64,000 nt of DNA from NCBI GenBank assembly GCA_011523365.1, contig WTGY01000177.1:62001-126000 (forward strand), given 5' to 3'. The position numbers and the translations under genes are program-made. Shown one piece after another: positions 1 through 8,629 of the stretch (positions within the stretch are counted from its first letter, which is position 1; each line of letters begins with the position of its first letter). This DNA comes from Caldilineaceae bacterium. Its GTDB lineage: Bacteria; Chloroflexota; Anaerolineae; Caldilineales; Caldilineaceae. The notes beneath the pieces are model-generated. The model saw only the letters and a program-made list of their open reading frames with translations. It did not search any database and had not been told where the DNA came from.

Positions 1-539
1 TCTTTTCCGAAGAAGCTGCCGATCTCGCGGCAGGCGATGCAGTGCTGGATCCAGAACTGGCGGATGTCGTTGTCGTAGGAGGCCAGAGTGAAGCCGTCTT
101 CGGCCAGGGGGTGGGAGAACAGCGTGGGGTTGAAGTCGATGCCGCGGCCGTTTTCTTTGGCCCAGTCTGCCCAGCCCTGAAAGTGGCGCGGCTCGATCTT
201 GTTGCGAGCGGGTTTTTCATCGGTATCGGGGTACATGGCGTGAAGATTGAGGCGGTGATTGCCGGGGATGATGCTGTAAGCGGTGTCCAGATCGCTGCGG
301 AGCTCGTCCACGGTGCGGGCGCGGCCGGGATAGTTGCCGGTCGCCATGAGACCGCCGCCCAAGCCCCGGCCGGGCTCTTCAAAGCCGAGAACGTCGTCGC
401 CCTGCCAGCAGTGGAGGCTGATGGGGACGCCGCGCAGCGTTGCCAGGGCCTGCTCCGTGTCCACGCTGATGGCGGCGTACCGTTCCTGGGCCAGGGTGTA
501 TGCGTCTTCGATCTGTTTCGATGTCGTAGCAAAGTTCAT
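1..539 (-). CDS. rhaA: L-rhamnose isomerase, N-terminal part (gene runs off the window)
   Basis: The minus strand encodes about 179 residues from an ATG at 537-539 and is still open at base 1, so the C-terminal half lies outside the window. L-rhamnose isomerase converts L-rhamnose to L-rhamnulose in the cytoplasm, the first catabolic step, using divalent metals. Recognition rests on the family's N-terminal landmarks: SLHCWQGDDVLGFE, a glycine-rich stretch followed by ATGNYPGRA, LNLHAMYPD, and GIDFNPTLFSHPLAEDGFTL. Metal-binding residues of this family lie mostly in the missing part. A near-perfect palindrome at 860-879 lies upstream and could be a regulator site. The next gene upstream (dnaE) is unrelated, so rhaA probably begins its own transcription unit. 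Confidence 0.9.
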   Translation of the reverse strand, partial: MNFATTSKQIEDAYTLAQERYAAISVDTEQALATLRGVPISLHCWQGDDVLGFEEPGRGLGGGLMATGNYPGRARTVDELRSDLDTAYSIIPGNHRLNLHAMYPDTDEKPARNKIEPRHFQGWADWAKENGRGIDFNPTLFSHPLAEDGFTLASYDNDIRQFWIQHCIACREIGSFFGK

Positions 540-1030
540 CAGGTTACTCCATATTGGCGGGGACGTTTTTGCTGTTGGTTTGGCCCTGCGGCAGTACGAC
601 GCCCAGGTGGGACGAGTCTTGTGCGGGGGCGTACTTCGCAGAAATCTCTATACAGTTCGCTATGTTTTCCATGTCGCGATCGTGGGTCAATAGAATGTGC
701 ATGGCAACGACAGGCTCGGCTCGTCGCGTATCAACGGGCGCTGCCCAGGGGATGCCGCGCCGGGTAACGGATGATACGAGAGTTTTACCAGGTACGGTTA
801 GCGCAGGAGGACACATTGCGGAGCTATTGGCAGAGGCACTGTCCGGTAAACGGGAGGTCGAGCATATGCGCATATACTCTCGGCCCCCGGCACTCATGAC
901 GACAGAGGTCTTGAATCCGTTCAGCAATGCGCTCGCCAGTGGCGAACATTAAGAGAGAAGCCGGTCCAGCCTGTGTTGTGGTGAAACCTCCAAGGTGGAG
1001 AGTTCGAAATTCGCCAGTTGGCCGTCCCCC
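540..1030. other. intergenic region between dnaE 3' end and rhaA 5' end
   Basis: About 490 bases. Open frames exist on both strands but none shows a recognisable domain, ribosome binding site or coding-like composition. The stretch probably holds the rhaA promoter and 5' leader plus the dnaE terminator region. The only clear structure is the palindrome at 860-879. Confidence 0.5.
860..879. promoter_or_regulatory. 20-bp palindrome, candidate operator upstream of rhaA
   Basis: The 12-bp core ATATGCGCATAT is perfectly self-complementary. It is flanked by GAG and CTC arms, with one mismatched pair between core and arms. Size and symmetry fit a dimeric helix-turn-helix regulator site. It lies about 320 bases upstream of the rhaA start, so a role in rhamnose control is inference only. 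Confidence 0.4.
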
Positions 1031-4000
1031 TCAAGGCTGGTCTTCCACCGCCACCTCTACTTTGAAGTGATTGCGCAGGTCTTTGAGAAGGCGGGCGCTG
1101 ACGTTGCAGTATTCGTTGGGGAAGGTAAGCTGATGACGGGAACCATTTGTCTCCAAGACGACGACGAACTGATCCCGACCCTTTGGATCGCGCACTGCCT
1201 CGAAAATCTCCCGCAGCCGGTATTTGTCGCGGTTGAACTGGCCGGAGCGGCTGAAGATAATGCGCAGGAGCTGACGCCCATTCTCGGCATGTGGGGCGGA
1301 TTTCGCTGCTTCAGAATCTGTCACAAGGGCGGCGCCGGCGGGCCCTCCGTTGGACATTGTAGGCTGCACTTCGGGTGAAGGCTGCTCGGAAACCGAGTCA
1401 CCCTGAGCGAGATCCTTGCCTGTCTCCGGCTGTGCGGCCGCGGAGTCGGCGGGCTCTTGCCCTGCGTGTGTGTCGACCAAGGGCGAGGCAGCGTCCGACG
1501 TTCCGTTCTCCGCCAGTATACCGGGGGCGGGGCCGGATGGCTCAGGATAGCCCTCGGAGCTCGCGGTGGCATTGGTCGCGCTGGCTGCGGCTTCCTCGTC
1601 GGTTTCCGGCGCCGGCCGGTCGGAGATTGCGGCGTCAAATGGAGGCGCCGTCATGTCCTTGGGCGGCTCGGCGGGTAATACGTCATCGGGGGACGGCATG
1701 TGTTCCAAGTCGCTCCCGTTTGACCAGGCGCCCGGATCAGCGTCCCATCTTCGAGCGACCTCGGCCCGGCTATTGTCGGGCTTTGCCTGCCCGATCTCAA
1801 TTGAGGTATGCAGCGAATCCACCAGGACGCTTGTGCGCGCGCCGCGGGTCTGGGCCTTTCCCTTGACCTGCACGACCCGCTCCTCTTGCAGATCTTCCTT
1901 ACACTTTTCGTAGACTTCGGGGAAGAGGACGGCTTCGCACTGGCCTTGCATATCCTCCAGTTGGACAAAGGCCATCTTGTCGCCCTTTTTGGTCACGGTG
2001 GTGCGGATCGAGGCCACCATTCCGACCAGCGACACGTTTTTGCCATCGTGTCTCTCATCCAGTTCCGGGCAAGGACAGGTGGTAAATCGACTCAGGTCGA
2101 GGTTCAACTGCTGCACGGGGTGGCTGCTGACATAGACCCCGAGGAGATCCTTTTCCCACTCGAACCGTTCCCGGTCACTGGTCTTGGCTCCGGCGGCCGC
2201 CTCGTACTCCGGCAGCCGAATCGGAAACTGCTCCGGCTGGGCTTCGCCTTCGGGTCCAGCGAACAGATCGAACATCGACAGCTGGCCGGTCTCCCTGGCG
2301 CTGTGGGTGGCGGCAGAACGGGCGATACACTGATCGATTACGTCAAGAAGCTGGTGACGGAGCTGTCCCTTTCCTTGTTCGGATTGCCGGCCGAAGCGGT
2401 CGAAAGCGCCGACTTTGATCAGACATTCGAGGGAGCGTTTGTTCACTTGCCGGAGGTCAACGCGGTCGCAAAGGTCCTCGAGGTTTGTGAAGGGGCCGCC
2501 TTCGGCGCGGGCATCCAGAATTGCCTGCACCGGGCCGACGCCGACATTCTTCACCGCGGCCATGCCAAAGCGAATGGCAGACCCTGCACTTATGGGAAAT
2601 TCGTATGCCAAGGTCGGGTCTTTGGGCAACGTGTCCTGCTCGGCGTCTTCGGGCAGATCCTGGATCGCGAAATCCAGGCCGCTGTAGTTCACGTCGGGCG
2701 GTAGCACGTGGATGCCCATACGCCGGCATTCCTGGATGAAGTTGATCACTTTTTCGGTTTTGTCGCGCTCGACAAGAAGGAGCGCTGCCATGTACTCGAC
2801 CGGATAGTTCGCCTTGAGGTAGGCGGTCTGCACAGTGATGACGGCGTAGTCGGCTGCGTGGGCCTTGTTGAAGCCGTAACGGGCGAAGAATTCGATATCT
2901 GCGTAGATGGCCTGCGCATCGCTGGCGGAGATGCCGTTCTTGCCGCAGCCGCCGATGAAGAGGGCCTTGTGATACTCGATCTTCGAGGCGTCCTTCTTAC
3001 TGATGGCTTGCCGCACCAGGTCGGCCTCACCGGGTGTATAGTCGGCCAGCTGGTTCAGAATCTGGATGATCTGTTCCTGGTAGACGATGATCCCGTATGT
3101 CTCGGCCAGGATTGGCTCGAGGGCGGGATGTTTTACTTCCATCTCCTCTTTGCCGTGCATCCGCTTGACGTAGTTGGGAATGTACTCCATCGGGCCCGGT
3201 CGATAGAGCGAGATTGTGGCGATGATATGTTCGAAGGCGGTGGGCTTCATCTCGGTAAGTACGCGCCTCATCCCCGGGGATTCCACCTGGAAGACGCCGC
3301 TCACTTCACCGCTGGACAGGAGGCGGAAGGCAGGCTCGGCTTCCGGGCCTTCGATTGGGATGGAGTCGAGGCCGTATTCGATGCCATGGTTCTCCTTGAT
3401 GAGTCGACATGCCTCGCGCATGACGGTCAACGTGCTAAGCCCGAGGAAGTCGATTTTCAGAAGGCCCAACGATTCCAGGATAGGGAATTCAAACTGTGTA
3501 ATTGTCTCGGTAATCGCCCCTTTTGAGCCGCGCATCAGAGGCGTGTAGTTGGTCAGGTCTTTATCGGCGACGATAACTGCGGCGGCGTGGATACCGGCGT
3601 GGCGGGCAACCCCCTCAAGTTGCATCGAGGTATCCAAAAGTGAGCGTTCCCAGCCATCTTTACCGTAGAGCTCTTTGAGCTCCGGATCGTAGAATTCATG
3701 GCCTTCGGTCAGCACATCCTGAATTGTGGCGGGATTGCCGGGAATCGCCGGGATCATCTTGGCGATACGGTCGACATCATCGAGCGCGATATCCTGGGCG
3801 CGCCCGACGTCGCGAATGGCGGCGCGTGCCTTCATGCGGCCAAAGGTGGCGATCTGGGCAACCTGACCGGCGCCGTATTTGTCGACTGTGTAGCGGATCA
3901 TCTCTTCGCGTTGATCGTCGGGGAAGTCGAGGTCGAAGTCGGGCATAGTCACACGGCCGGGGTTCAGGAAACGCTCAAAGATGAGATTGTTATGAATCGG

Positions 4001-5152
4001 GTCCAGCCCGGTGATTCCAATACAGTAGGCGACCAATGAACCTGCCCCGGAGCCGCGCAAGGTCCACCAGATGTTGCGGCTGCGGGCAAAATCGCACAGG
4101 TCGGCCACAATGAGAAAGTAAACGTCAAATCCCATTTCGTGGATAATGCGCAGCTCCCGTTCTTTGCGCTCCTGTACTTCTTCGTGGCTGGCCCGGTCGC
4201 CGTACAGACGCTGCAGGCCCTGGTCGGTCAGATGGCGCAGGTAGGTCTCATAGGTGAAGCCTTCCGGGATTTCCATGTCGGGAAGGTGGTATTCGTCGTC
4301 TTCCAGATCGACGTCACACTTTTCGGCGACGAGGAGGGTGTTGTCGAAGGCGGAGGCTGGGAGATCGAGCAGGGGGCGGAAGGTGTCTTCCATTTGCTGA
4401 CGGCTCTTGAGGAAATAGCTCTGGTCACTGAGCCGCATCCGTTTGTCATCATTCATCTTGGCATTGGTTTGCACACAGAGCAGGACTTCATGGGGGGAGG
4501 CATCGTTTTCGCTCACATAGTGAACGTCGTTCGTCACCAGCAGGTCCAGGTCGAACTTACCGGCCCAAGGAATGAGAGTGCGGTTCACCTCCTGCAGCTC
4601 GGGGATATTGTGTTCCTGAACTTCAATAAAGAAGTTCTCCTTGCCGAAGACATCCTTATACCACCCCAGGCGCTCGTAAGCCTCTTTCTCTTTGCCCTGG
4701 GACAAGAGGGCGGGCACCTCCGCGCCGAGACAGCCGGTCGTGCAAAGAATTCCATCGGCGTGAGCAGCCAGGAAGTCATGGTCGACACGGGGCTTGTAAT
4801 AGAATCCATCGGTATTGCTGCGGCTAACTATCTTCAGGATATTGCGGTAGCCGGTCATATTTCTGGCGAGGAGCAGCAGATGATAGTTTTCCTTATCGAG
4901 CTGTGGATCGCGGCCGCCCATTGGCCGTTGCCAGAGGGTCTGGTAGGCCTCCACGCCGATAATCGGTTTGATCTCAGCGCTTCGGCAGGCGCGGAAGAAC
5001 TCGATGACGCCGTGCATGGCACCGTGATCGGTCAGGGCAAGCGCTTTATGTCCCAAACGCGCGGCCTCGTTGACGAGATCGTCGATGCGGCCTAGGCCGT
5101 CGAGGAGGGAATACTCGGAATGGGTGTGGAGATGGACAAAGTCGTTGGACAT
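1031..5152 (-). CDS. dnaE: DNA polymerase III alpha subunit (replicative polymerase)
   Basis: 1373 residues, longer than the usual ~1160. It is the catalytic subunit of the chromosomal replicase. The N-terminal PHP domain begins [15 protein letters not shown] and continues with [16 protein letters not shown], a GCLGAEVP block and NDVHYV, so the metal-binding His/Asp/Glu set looks intact, unlike E. coli DnaE where it is degraded. The palm follows with [14 protein letters not shown] carrying catalytic Asp residues, then fingers, helix-hairpin-helix and an OB fold ([18 protein letters not shown]). A ~150-residue Pro/Ala/Glu-rich stretch, probably disordered, separates the OB fold from a compact C-terminal domain (about residues 1275-1373). 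The ATG at 5150-5152 is preceded by CCTCC on the plus strand, i.e. GGAGG on the coding strand. Confidence 0.97.
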   Translation of the reverse strand: MSNDFVHLHTHSEYSLLDGLGRIDDLVNEAARLGHKALALTDHGAMHGVIEFFRACRSAEIKPIIGVEAYQTLWQRPMGGRDPQLDKENYHLLLLARNMTGYRNILKIVSRSNTDGFYYKPRVDHDFLAAHADGILCTTGCLGAEVPALLSQGKEKEAYERLGWYKDVFGKENFFIEVQEHNIPELQEVNRTLIPWAGKFDLDLLVTNDVHYVSENDASPHEVLLCVQTNAKMNDDKRMRLSDQSYFLKSRQQMEDTFRPLLDLPASAFDNTLLVAEKCDVDLEDDEYHLPDMEIPEGFTYETYLRHLTDQGLQRLYGDRASHEEVQERKERELRIIHEMGFDVYFLIVADLCDFARSRNIWWTLRGSGAGSLVAYCIGITGLDPIHNNLIFERFLNPGRVTMPDFDLDFPDDQREEMIRYTVDKYGAGQVAQIATFGRMKARAAIRDVGRAQDIALDDVDRIAKMIPAIPGNPATIQDVLTEGHEFYDPELKELYGKDGWERSLLDTSMQLEGVARHAGIHAAAVIVADKDLTNYTPLMRGSKGAITETITQFEFPILESLGLLKIDFLGLSTLTVMREACRLIKENHGIEYGLDSIPIEGPEAEPAFRLLSSGEVSGVFQVESPGMRRVLTEMKPTAFEHIIATISLYRPGPMEYIPNYVKRMHGKEEMEVKHPALEPILAETYGIIVYQEQIIQILNQLADYTPGEADLVRQAISKKDASKIEYHKALFIGGCGKNGISASDAQAIYADIEFFARYGFNKAHAADYAVITVQTAYLKANYPVEYMAALLLVERDKTEKVINFIQECRRMGIHVLPPDVNYSGLDFAIQDLPEDAEQDTLPKDPTLAYEFPISAGSAIRFGMAAVKNVGVGPVQAILDARAEGGPFTNLEDLCDRVDLRQVNKRSLECLIKVGAFDRFGRQSEQGKGQLRHQLLDVIDQCIARSAATHSARETGQLSMFDLFAGPEGEAQPEQFPIRLPEYEAAAGAKTSDRERFEWEKDLLGVYVSSHPVQQLNLDLSRFTTCPCPELDERHDGKNVSLVGMVASIRTTVTKKGDKMAFVQLEDMQGQCEAVLFPEVYEKCKEDLQEERVVQVKGKAQTRGARTSVLVDSLHTSIEIGQAKPDNSRAEVARRWDADPGAWSNGSDLEHMPSPDDVLPAEPPKDMTAPPFDAAISDRPAPETDEEAAASATNATASSEGYPEPSGPAPGILAENGTSDAASPLVDTHAGQEPADSAAAQPETGKDLAQGDSVSEQPSPEVQPTMSNGGPAGAALVTDSEAAKSAPHAENGRQLLRIIFSRSGQFNRDKYRLREIFEAVRDPKGRDQFVVVLETNGSRHQLTFPNEYCNVSARLLKDLRNHFKVEVAVEDQP

Positions 5153-5289
5153 AGGAGGGTTGGGAGGTCAGGAAGATGAAGGCCGCGCCCAGCGCGAGGG
5201 CGGCATGGATAAGGCTGTTCCAATCTTACATCAAGACCGCTACCGCAGACAACGAGCAGGCATAGCAACGAGACAGTGAATTGGGGGTG

Positions 5290-6099
5290 TCACTCCGCTT
5301 CAAGTTGCTCGGGCGTCAACTGATGCCAGAAGAGTTCACGGGACTCGAAAATGTCCTGGATTCGGTCGTCCCGATAGAGGCCGGAGACGACCGCGAATGC
5401 GCGCTTGCCGGTGAACCGGGTCATGAATTCGGCGTTGCGGAGGGCCCTATTGGTGTCCCTGCCATTTGCGGTGTAGGAGATTTCAACGGCGACATAGCAG
5501 AGTTCACCGTCCTCTGCCGTCGCTTCCATGATCAGGTCGGCCACGCGGAAACTTCTAAGATCATCAACGGAGATATTAGCTGTGTCGGCTGAATCGATTA
5601 GATCCAGGAGTTCGTCTTGCGTGAGGTTCTTCGTCCTCCGCAAATTCAGGTCCCTGGCAATAATGGCGGCGTCGGCAAGCGCGACATTTCTAGCATGGGC
5701 ACCCTTCAGTTGCCCCAAGTCGTCGGTAATTTTCTTAAACATGACATCGTGCCCATCCGACCGGGCGTCGACCCTGTCAAAACGGGCATCGACCCTATCC
5801 AACCGGGCGTCGACCCCGTCGAAACGGGCATCGACCCTATCTAACCGGGCGTCGACCTCATCGAAACGGGCGTCAACCCCATCGAAACGACTATTCGTGG
5901 CTGCCACAAACCGGTCCATCTGAGCCTTGAACTCGTTCATCTCCGACTTGAACTCGCGCATCTCCGCTACAAACATGGCAAAGTTGTGAGGAAGATCCAA
6001 TAGTTCACGAGACAGTAGCCGTGCACGCAGGGCTTCAAGCCACTCAGGGTGCTCGTCAAGAACCTGGATCAGGTCCTCCATCGTGTTTATTGTACTCAC
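5290..6099 (-). CDS. coiled-coil protein with heptad tandem repeat and possible nuclease-like C-terminal domain
   Basis: 269 residues, GTG start at 6099 preceded by a GAGAGG site. Order: a short N-terminal helical segment (about 1-60), a run of seven-residue units of type VDARFD(G/E/R) (about residues 70-115, encoded by the DNA repeat at 5762-5887), then a domain from about 130 to the end. The last part (AVEISYT, then FTGKRAFAVVSG) resembles the coiled-coil plus PD-(D/E)XK-like architecture of DUF3782-type hypothetical proteins, but the usual ExK lysine is not obvious, so nuclease activity is doubtful. The regular a/d spacing of hydrophobic residues (V and F/L) supports an oligomerising coiled coil. 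Function is unknown. It is a monocistronic-looking gene between dnaE and hsp20. Confidence 0.75.
   Translation of the reverse strand: MSTINTMEDLIQVLDEHPEWLEALRARLLSRELLDLPHNFAMFVAEMREFKSEMNEFKAQMDRFVAATNSRFDGVDARFDEVDARLDRVDARFDGVDARLDRVDARFDRVDARSDGHDVMFKKITDDLGQLKGAHARNVALADAAIIARDLNLRRTKNLTQDELLDLIDSADTANISVDDLRSFRVADLIMEATAEDGELCYVAVEISYTANGRDTNRALRNAEFMTRFTGKRAFAVVSGLYRDDRIQDIFESRELFWHQLTPEQLEAE
5762..5887. repeat. in-frame tandem repeat, 6 units of 21 bp
   Basis: Six consecutive 21-bp units begin CGGGC(G/A)TC(G/A)A on the plus strand and differ from each other at a few positions. Read on the minus strand each encodes one heptad of the coiled coil in the overlapping gene. The period of exactly seven codons means unit gain or loss would keep both frame and heptad register. 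Confidence 0.9.
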
Positions 6100-6318
6100 A
6101 TCCGCCTCTCCGAAGTAGAACTATTCTGTCAAAGGGCCGACGATTGCAACTGAATTGGCCAGCTTCGCAGGACGGTCCCTGTCTCTTATCTCGCACACGT
6201 GTTCTTTCCCATCATCATACCCCAATCACGCACTGCAGACAAAGCGTTTCCGGCGCCGATAGCGAGGCGGGCCTCTTACTTTTCTTATACGGGGCACTTA
6301 TGTTCCTCTAACTCTGCG

Positions 6319-6382
6319 TTGACTTCAATCTAATGTTGGGCGGTTATCTTGATAGATGCATGTGGCGGTTGGGCGGCCACAT
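6319..6382 (+). promoter_or_regulatory. candidate hsp20 promoter with downstream inverted repeat
   Basis: TTGACT at 6319-6324 and TTATCT at 6344-6349 are separated by 19 bases, long for a sigma-70 promoter. Just downstream is ATGTGGC-N9-GCCACAT (6360-6382), a perfect 7-bp inverted repeat near the expected transcription start. It is not a CIRCE element. The rest of 6100-6465 shows no gene. The position suits a repressor operator for the small heat-shock gene, but this is inference. Confidence 0.35.
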
Positions 6383-6465
6383 TGAAATTCACACAAAACG
6401 GTCAGTATTGATAGCGCCTTTGAGCAGAAGCGCCGGCGCTAAAAGAAAAGTGCAGGAGGCACACA

Positions 6466-6939
6466 ATGAGTAGAATCGTACGATGGGACCCGTTCCGTGA
6501 GATGATATCGGTGCGCAATCAGATGGACCAGTTCGTGGGTGATCTTTTCCGGGAGCCGGCTGGATGGCAAGGCAATGGCGAAGGCGGCCACATGCGCCTG
6601 CCGCTGGATGTCAGCGAGGATGACAACAGCTACAGTGTGACGGCGTCACTTCCCGGCATCGACCCGGCCGACCTTGAGATTAGTTTTTCGGAGAATTCGC
6701 TTACCATCCAGGGCGAGACCCAGGCGGAAAGCGTTGAGGAAAACGCAAAGTGGCATCTGCGGGAGCGCAGTTTCGGCAGGTTCGTGCGCAGGATCACGTT
6801 GCCGGCAGGGGTAAACGCCGACGACATCAGCGCTGACTATGAGGACGGCGTTCTCACTCTGACCTTGCCGAAGGCAGACGAGGTCAAGCCCCGGATCATT
6901 GCGGTGCGCGGCTCGGGTGAAGAGGCGGTTGCAGCCTAG
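6466..6939 (+). CDS. Hsp20/alpha-crystallin family small heat-shock protein
   Basis: 157 residues, the normal size for the family. ATP-independent holdase chaperone that binds unfolding proteins in the cytoplasm and forms oligomers. It begins with the typical bacterial opening RWDPFREM, followed by the alpha-crystallin domain (about residues 45-145). That domain contains LPLDVSEDDNSYSVTASLPG, ISFSENSLTIQGE, WHLRERSFGRFVRRITLP, and the C-terminal DGVLTLTLPKADEVKP block. The ATG is preceded by GGAGG. It is single and followed by a hairpin terminator. Recognition is secure; regulation is suggested only by the inverted repeat upstream. Confidence 0.96.
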   Translation: MSRIVRWDPFREMISVRNQMDQFVGDLFREPAGWQGNGEGGHMRLPLDVSEDDNSYSVTASLPGIDPADLEISFSENSLTIQGETQAESVEENAKWHLRERSFGRFVRRITLPAGVNADDISADYEDGVLTLTLPKADEVKPRIIAVRGSGEEAVAA

Positions 6940-6971
6940 ACTGACTCTCGTTTACAGGAAAGAAAAACCCC

Positions 6972-7013
6972 AAGAGGCGCTGGCTGTGAGGCCGGTGCCT
7001 CTTCTTGTATTTC
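6972..7013 (+). terminator. probable intrinsic terminator of hsp20
   Basis: AAGAGGC (6972-6978) pairs with GCCTCTT (6997-7003); the interior GCTGGCT/AGGCCGGT also pairs with some G-U pairs. A moderately T-rich tract CTTGTATTTC follows. It lies about 30 bases after the hsp20 stop codon. Confidence 0.65.
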
Positions 7014-7040
7014 GCCTCAGGTCCGAAATGGAGGGGAGGA

Positions 7041-7066
7041 GCCCCGACAACAACCTCTGTCGGGGC
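7041..7066. repeat. GC-rich hairpin between hsp20 and selD
   Basis: GCCCCGACA and TGTCGGGGC form a perfect 9-bp stem around an 8-base loop. No T-tract follows, so it is not a typical terminator. It may be a REP-like element or an RNA processing structure. The remaining bases of the 7004-7375 gap hold no gene. Confidence 0.55.
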
Positions 7067-7185
7067 CCCACAAGGAGGAAGGAAGGAGAATGGTCGCGGC
7101 GGAAGCTTTTGAGATGCCGACCCCACTCGACACCAGCTTCAACCACTTGAAAAAAACTATACACCAGTTTCAGGCCTCTTTCACT

Positions 7186-7283
7186 ATGCAATTTGCATAA
7201 TGATTTCTCCGTTTAACTGGATGGTTTGACCGCTCTGGGTGACTTTTCGGCGAGTTTGCCCGCTAGCGACGTGCAATTTGTAT
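7186..7283. promoter_or_regulatory. two copies of a TGCAATTTG palindrome-like motif upstream of selD
   Basis: ATGCAATTTGCAT (7186-7198) is a perfect palindrome around a central T. A second, imperfect copy GTGCAATTTGTAT lies at 7271-7283, 85 bases further on, about 90 bases before the selD start. Paired similar sites upstream of one gene suggest a transcription factor, but neither factor nor promoter is identified. Confidence 0.35.
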
Positions 7284-7375
7284 AGGCCCGGTAGCGGGCT
7301 GGCGTCGTGAGCGGTTCGGCACGGGCCTGTGTTAGAATTGTGCAGCAGGATTGAAACGACTCAGGAGGCAGAGAG

Positions 7376-8500
7376 ATGACAGAGACGACCTTACCGCTTA
7401 CTGCGCGCGTCGCCTGCGCGGGTTGAGCCTCGAAGCTCCCTCCCGGGGCGTTGTCGCAGGTCGTGCGGCAGATGGCTGCGGTCTTTCCGCAAACTGAATA
7501 TCCTGATGTTCTCATCGGTTTGGGCAAACCTGACGATGCGGCGGTCTACCGCCTGGATGACGAGCGGGTTCTCATTCAGACGACCGACTTCTTCACGCCA
7601 ATTGTTGATGATCCCTGGCTGTACGGAGCGATTGCCGCGGCCAACTCGATGAGCGACGTGTACGCGATGGGCGGCGAGGTACGCGTCTGTCTCAATATTG
7701 CCGGATTTCCTGAAGATCTGCCTGCCGAGGTGGTAGCCGAGATCCTGGCGGGAGGTGCGGCCAAAGTGCAGGAGGCGGATGCTGCGATCGCCGGAGGACA
7801 TACGGTGACCAATCCCGAGCCGTTCTATGGCTTGAGCGTCACGGGCGTCGCCGCCCCCGGTTCGCTGTTTCGAAAGGGAAGCGCAGCGGCAGGAGATCAT
7901 TTGGTCCTGACTAAACCGCTGGGCACCGGCATCATCACCACGGCAGCTAAGCTCACAGGACAAGCAGAGAGCGCAGATTCCCGCAAGGCGCGGCACGCGT
8001 TGGGAAAACCAGACATTCAGCCATCCCATCTTGAAGACGCCATCGGTTCGATGACCCGCTTGAACCGCGCGGCTGCTCATGCAGGCTGTGCCGCGGGCGT
8101 ACGGAGCGGAACGGATATCACCGGTTACGGCCTGTTGGGTCATGCGGTCGAACTGGCGACTGCGTCTGCCGCCGAGTCACTGGTTCAACTCCAGATCGAG
8201 GCGGAGAGCGTGCCGGCCCTGCCGGGCGTCTTCGGTTATATCGAGGCCGGTTATCTGACGCGAGGTAGCGCACGTAATCCTGAGCACTTTGGGGAGCATG
8301 TGGCTGCCGCCCCCGGCGTGACCGCGGCGCACATAACACTGTTATGGGAGTCTGAAACAAGCGGAGGACTTCTGCTGGCGGTTCCGCCTTCTGGTCTCGG
8401 TCAGTTCCGAGACGTGTGTGAGGGGAATGAACAGCCATTCTGGGAAATCGGTACCGTCGAGCCGGCCGGTAGGGATCAGTCGGTCATTACGCTCCTCTAG
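7376..8500 (+). CDS. selD: selenide, water dikinase (selenophosphate synthetase), selenocysteine-containing
   Basis: 374 residues if the in-frame TGA at 7424-7426 is read as selenocysteine. SelD makes selenophosphate from selenide and ATP, the selenium donor for Sec-tRNA and selenouridine. Translation from the ATG at 7376, which follows AGGAGG at 7363-7368, gives the family's N-terminal active-site loop CAG-U-ASK: Sec at 17 and Lys at 20, matching Cys17 and Lys20 of E. coli SelD. Downstream, family blocks are present: DDAAVY, TTDFFTPIVDDP, AAANSMSDVYAMGG, AGGHTV, DITGYGLLGHAVEL and the C-terminal ETSGGLLLAV. Starting at the later TTG (7451) would delete the catalytic loop, so the Sec reading is favoured. 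Sec machinery genes (selA, selB, selC) are not in the window. Confidence 0.93.
7424..7453 (+). promoter_or_regulatory. Sec UGA codon and candidate bacterial SECIS hairpin in selD
   Basis: The UGA is at 7424-7426. Starting 4 bases after it, CGAAGCUCC (7431-7439) can pair with GGGGCGUUG (7445-7453) around a CUCCC loop, with one A/G mismatch and two G-U pairs. Bacterial SECIS elements are coding-region hairpins directly after the UGA that bind SelB, so position fits. The loop lacks the GU seen in E. coli fdhF, so the exact structure is uncertain. Confidence 0.5.
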
Positions 8501-8629
8501 AAGGTCGCGGCGACGCGGCTGCCTAAGCCGTGAAAGAGCAGACGCAGCAGACACGTCCACGCCAGAGCGTCTCTCCAGCCTTTACCCGATTCGACATCCA
8601 AATATGCGGTGACGCAACTGTGTGGTTTT

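Noticed and set aside
42-767. Plus-strand frame of 241 codons antisense to rhaA
   Set aside because: The minus strand gives a full-family match to L-rhamnose isomerase; the plus frame shows no known domain.
544-952. Overlapping open frames on both strands in the rhaA upstream region
   Set aside because: No domain, ribosome site or family pattern; mutually antisense.
1808-4039. Long plus-strand frames inside dnaE
   Set aside because: Antisense shadows of a well-conserved DnaE reading frame.
7451-8500. SelD beginning at the TTG at 7451
   Set aside because: It would lack the catalytic loop, and the frame upstream contains it if UGA is Sec; the ATG at 7376 has a perfect ribosome site.
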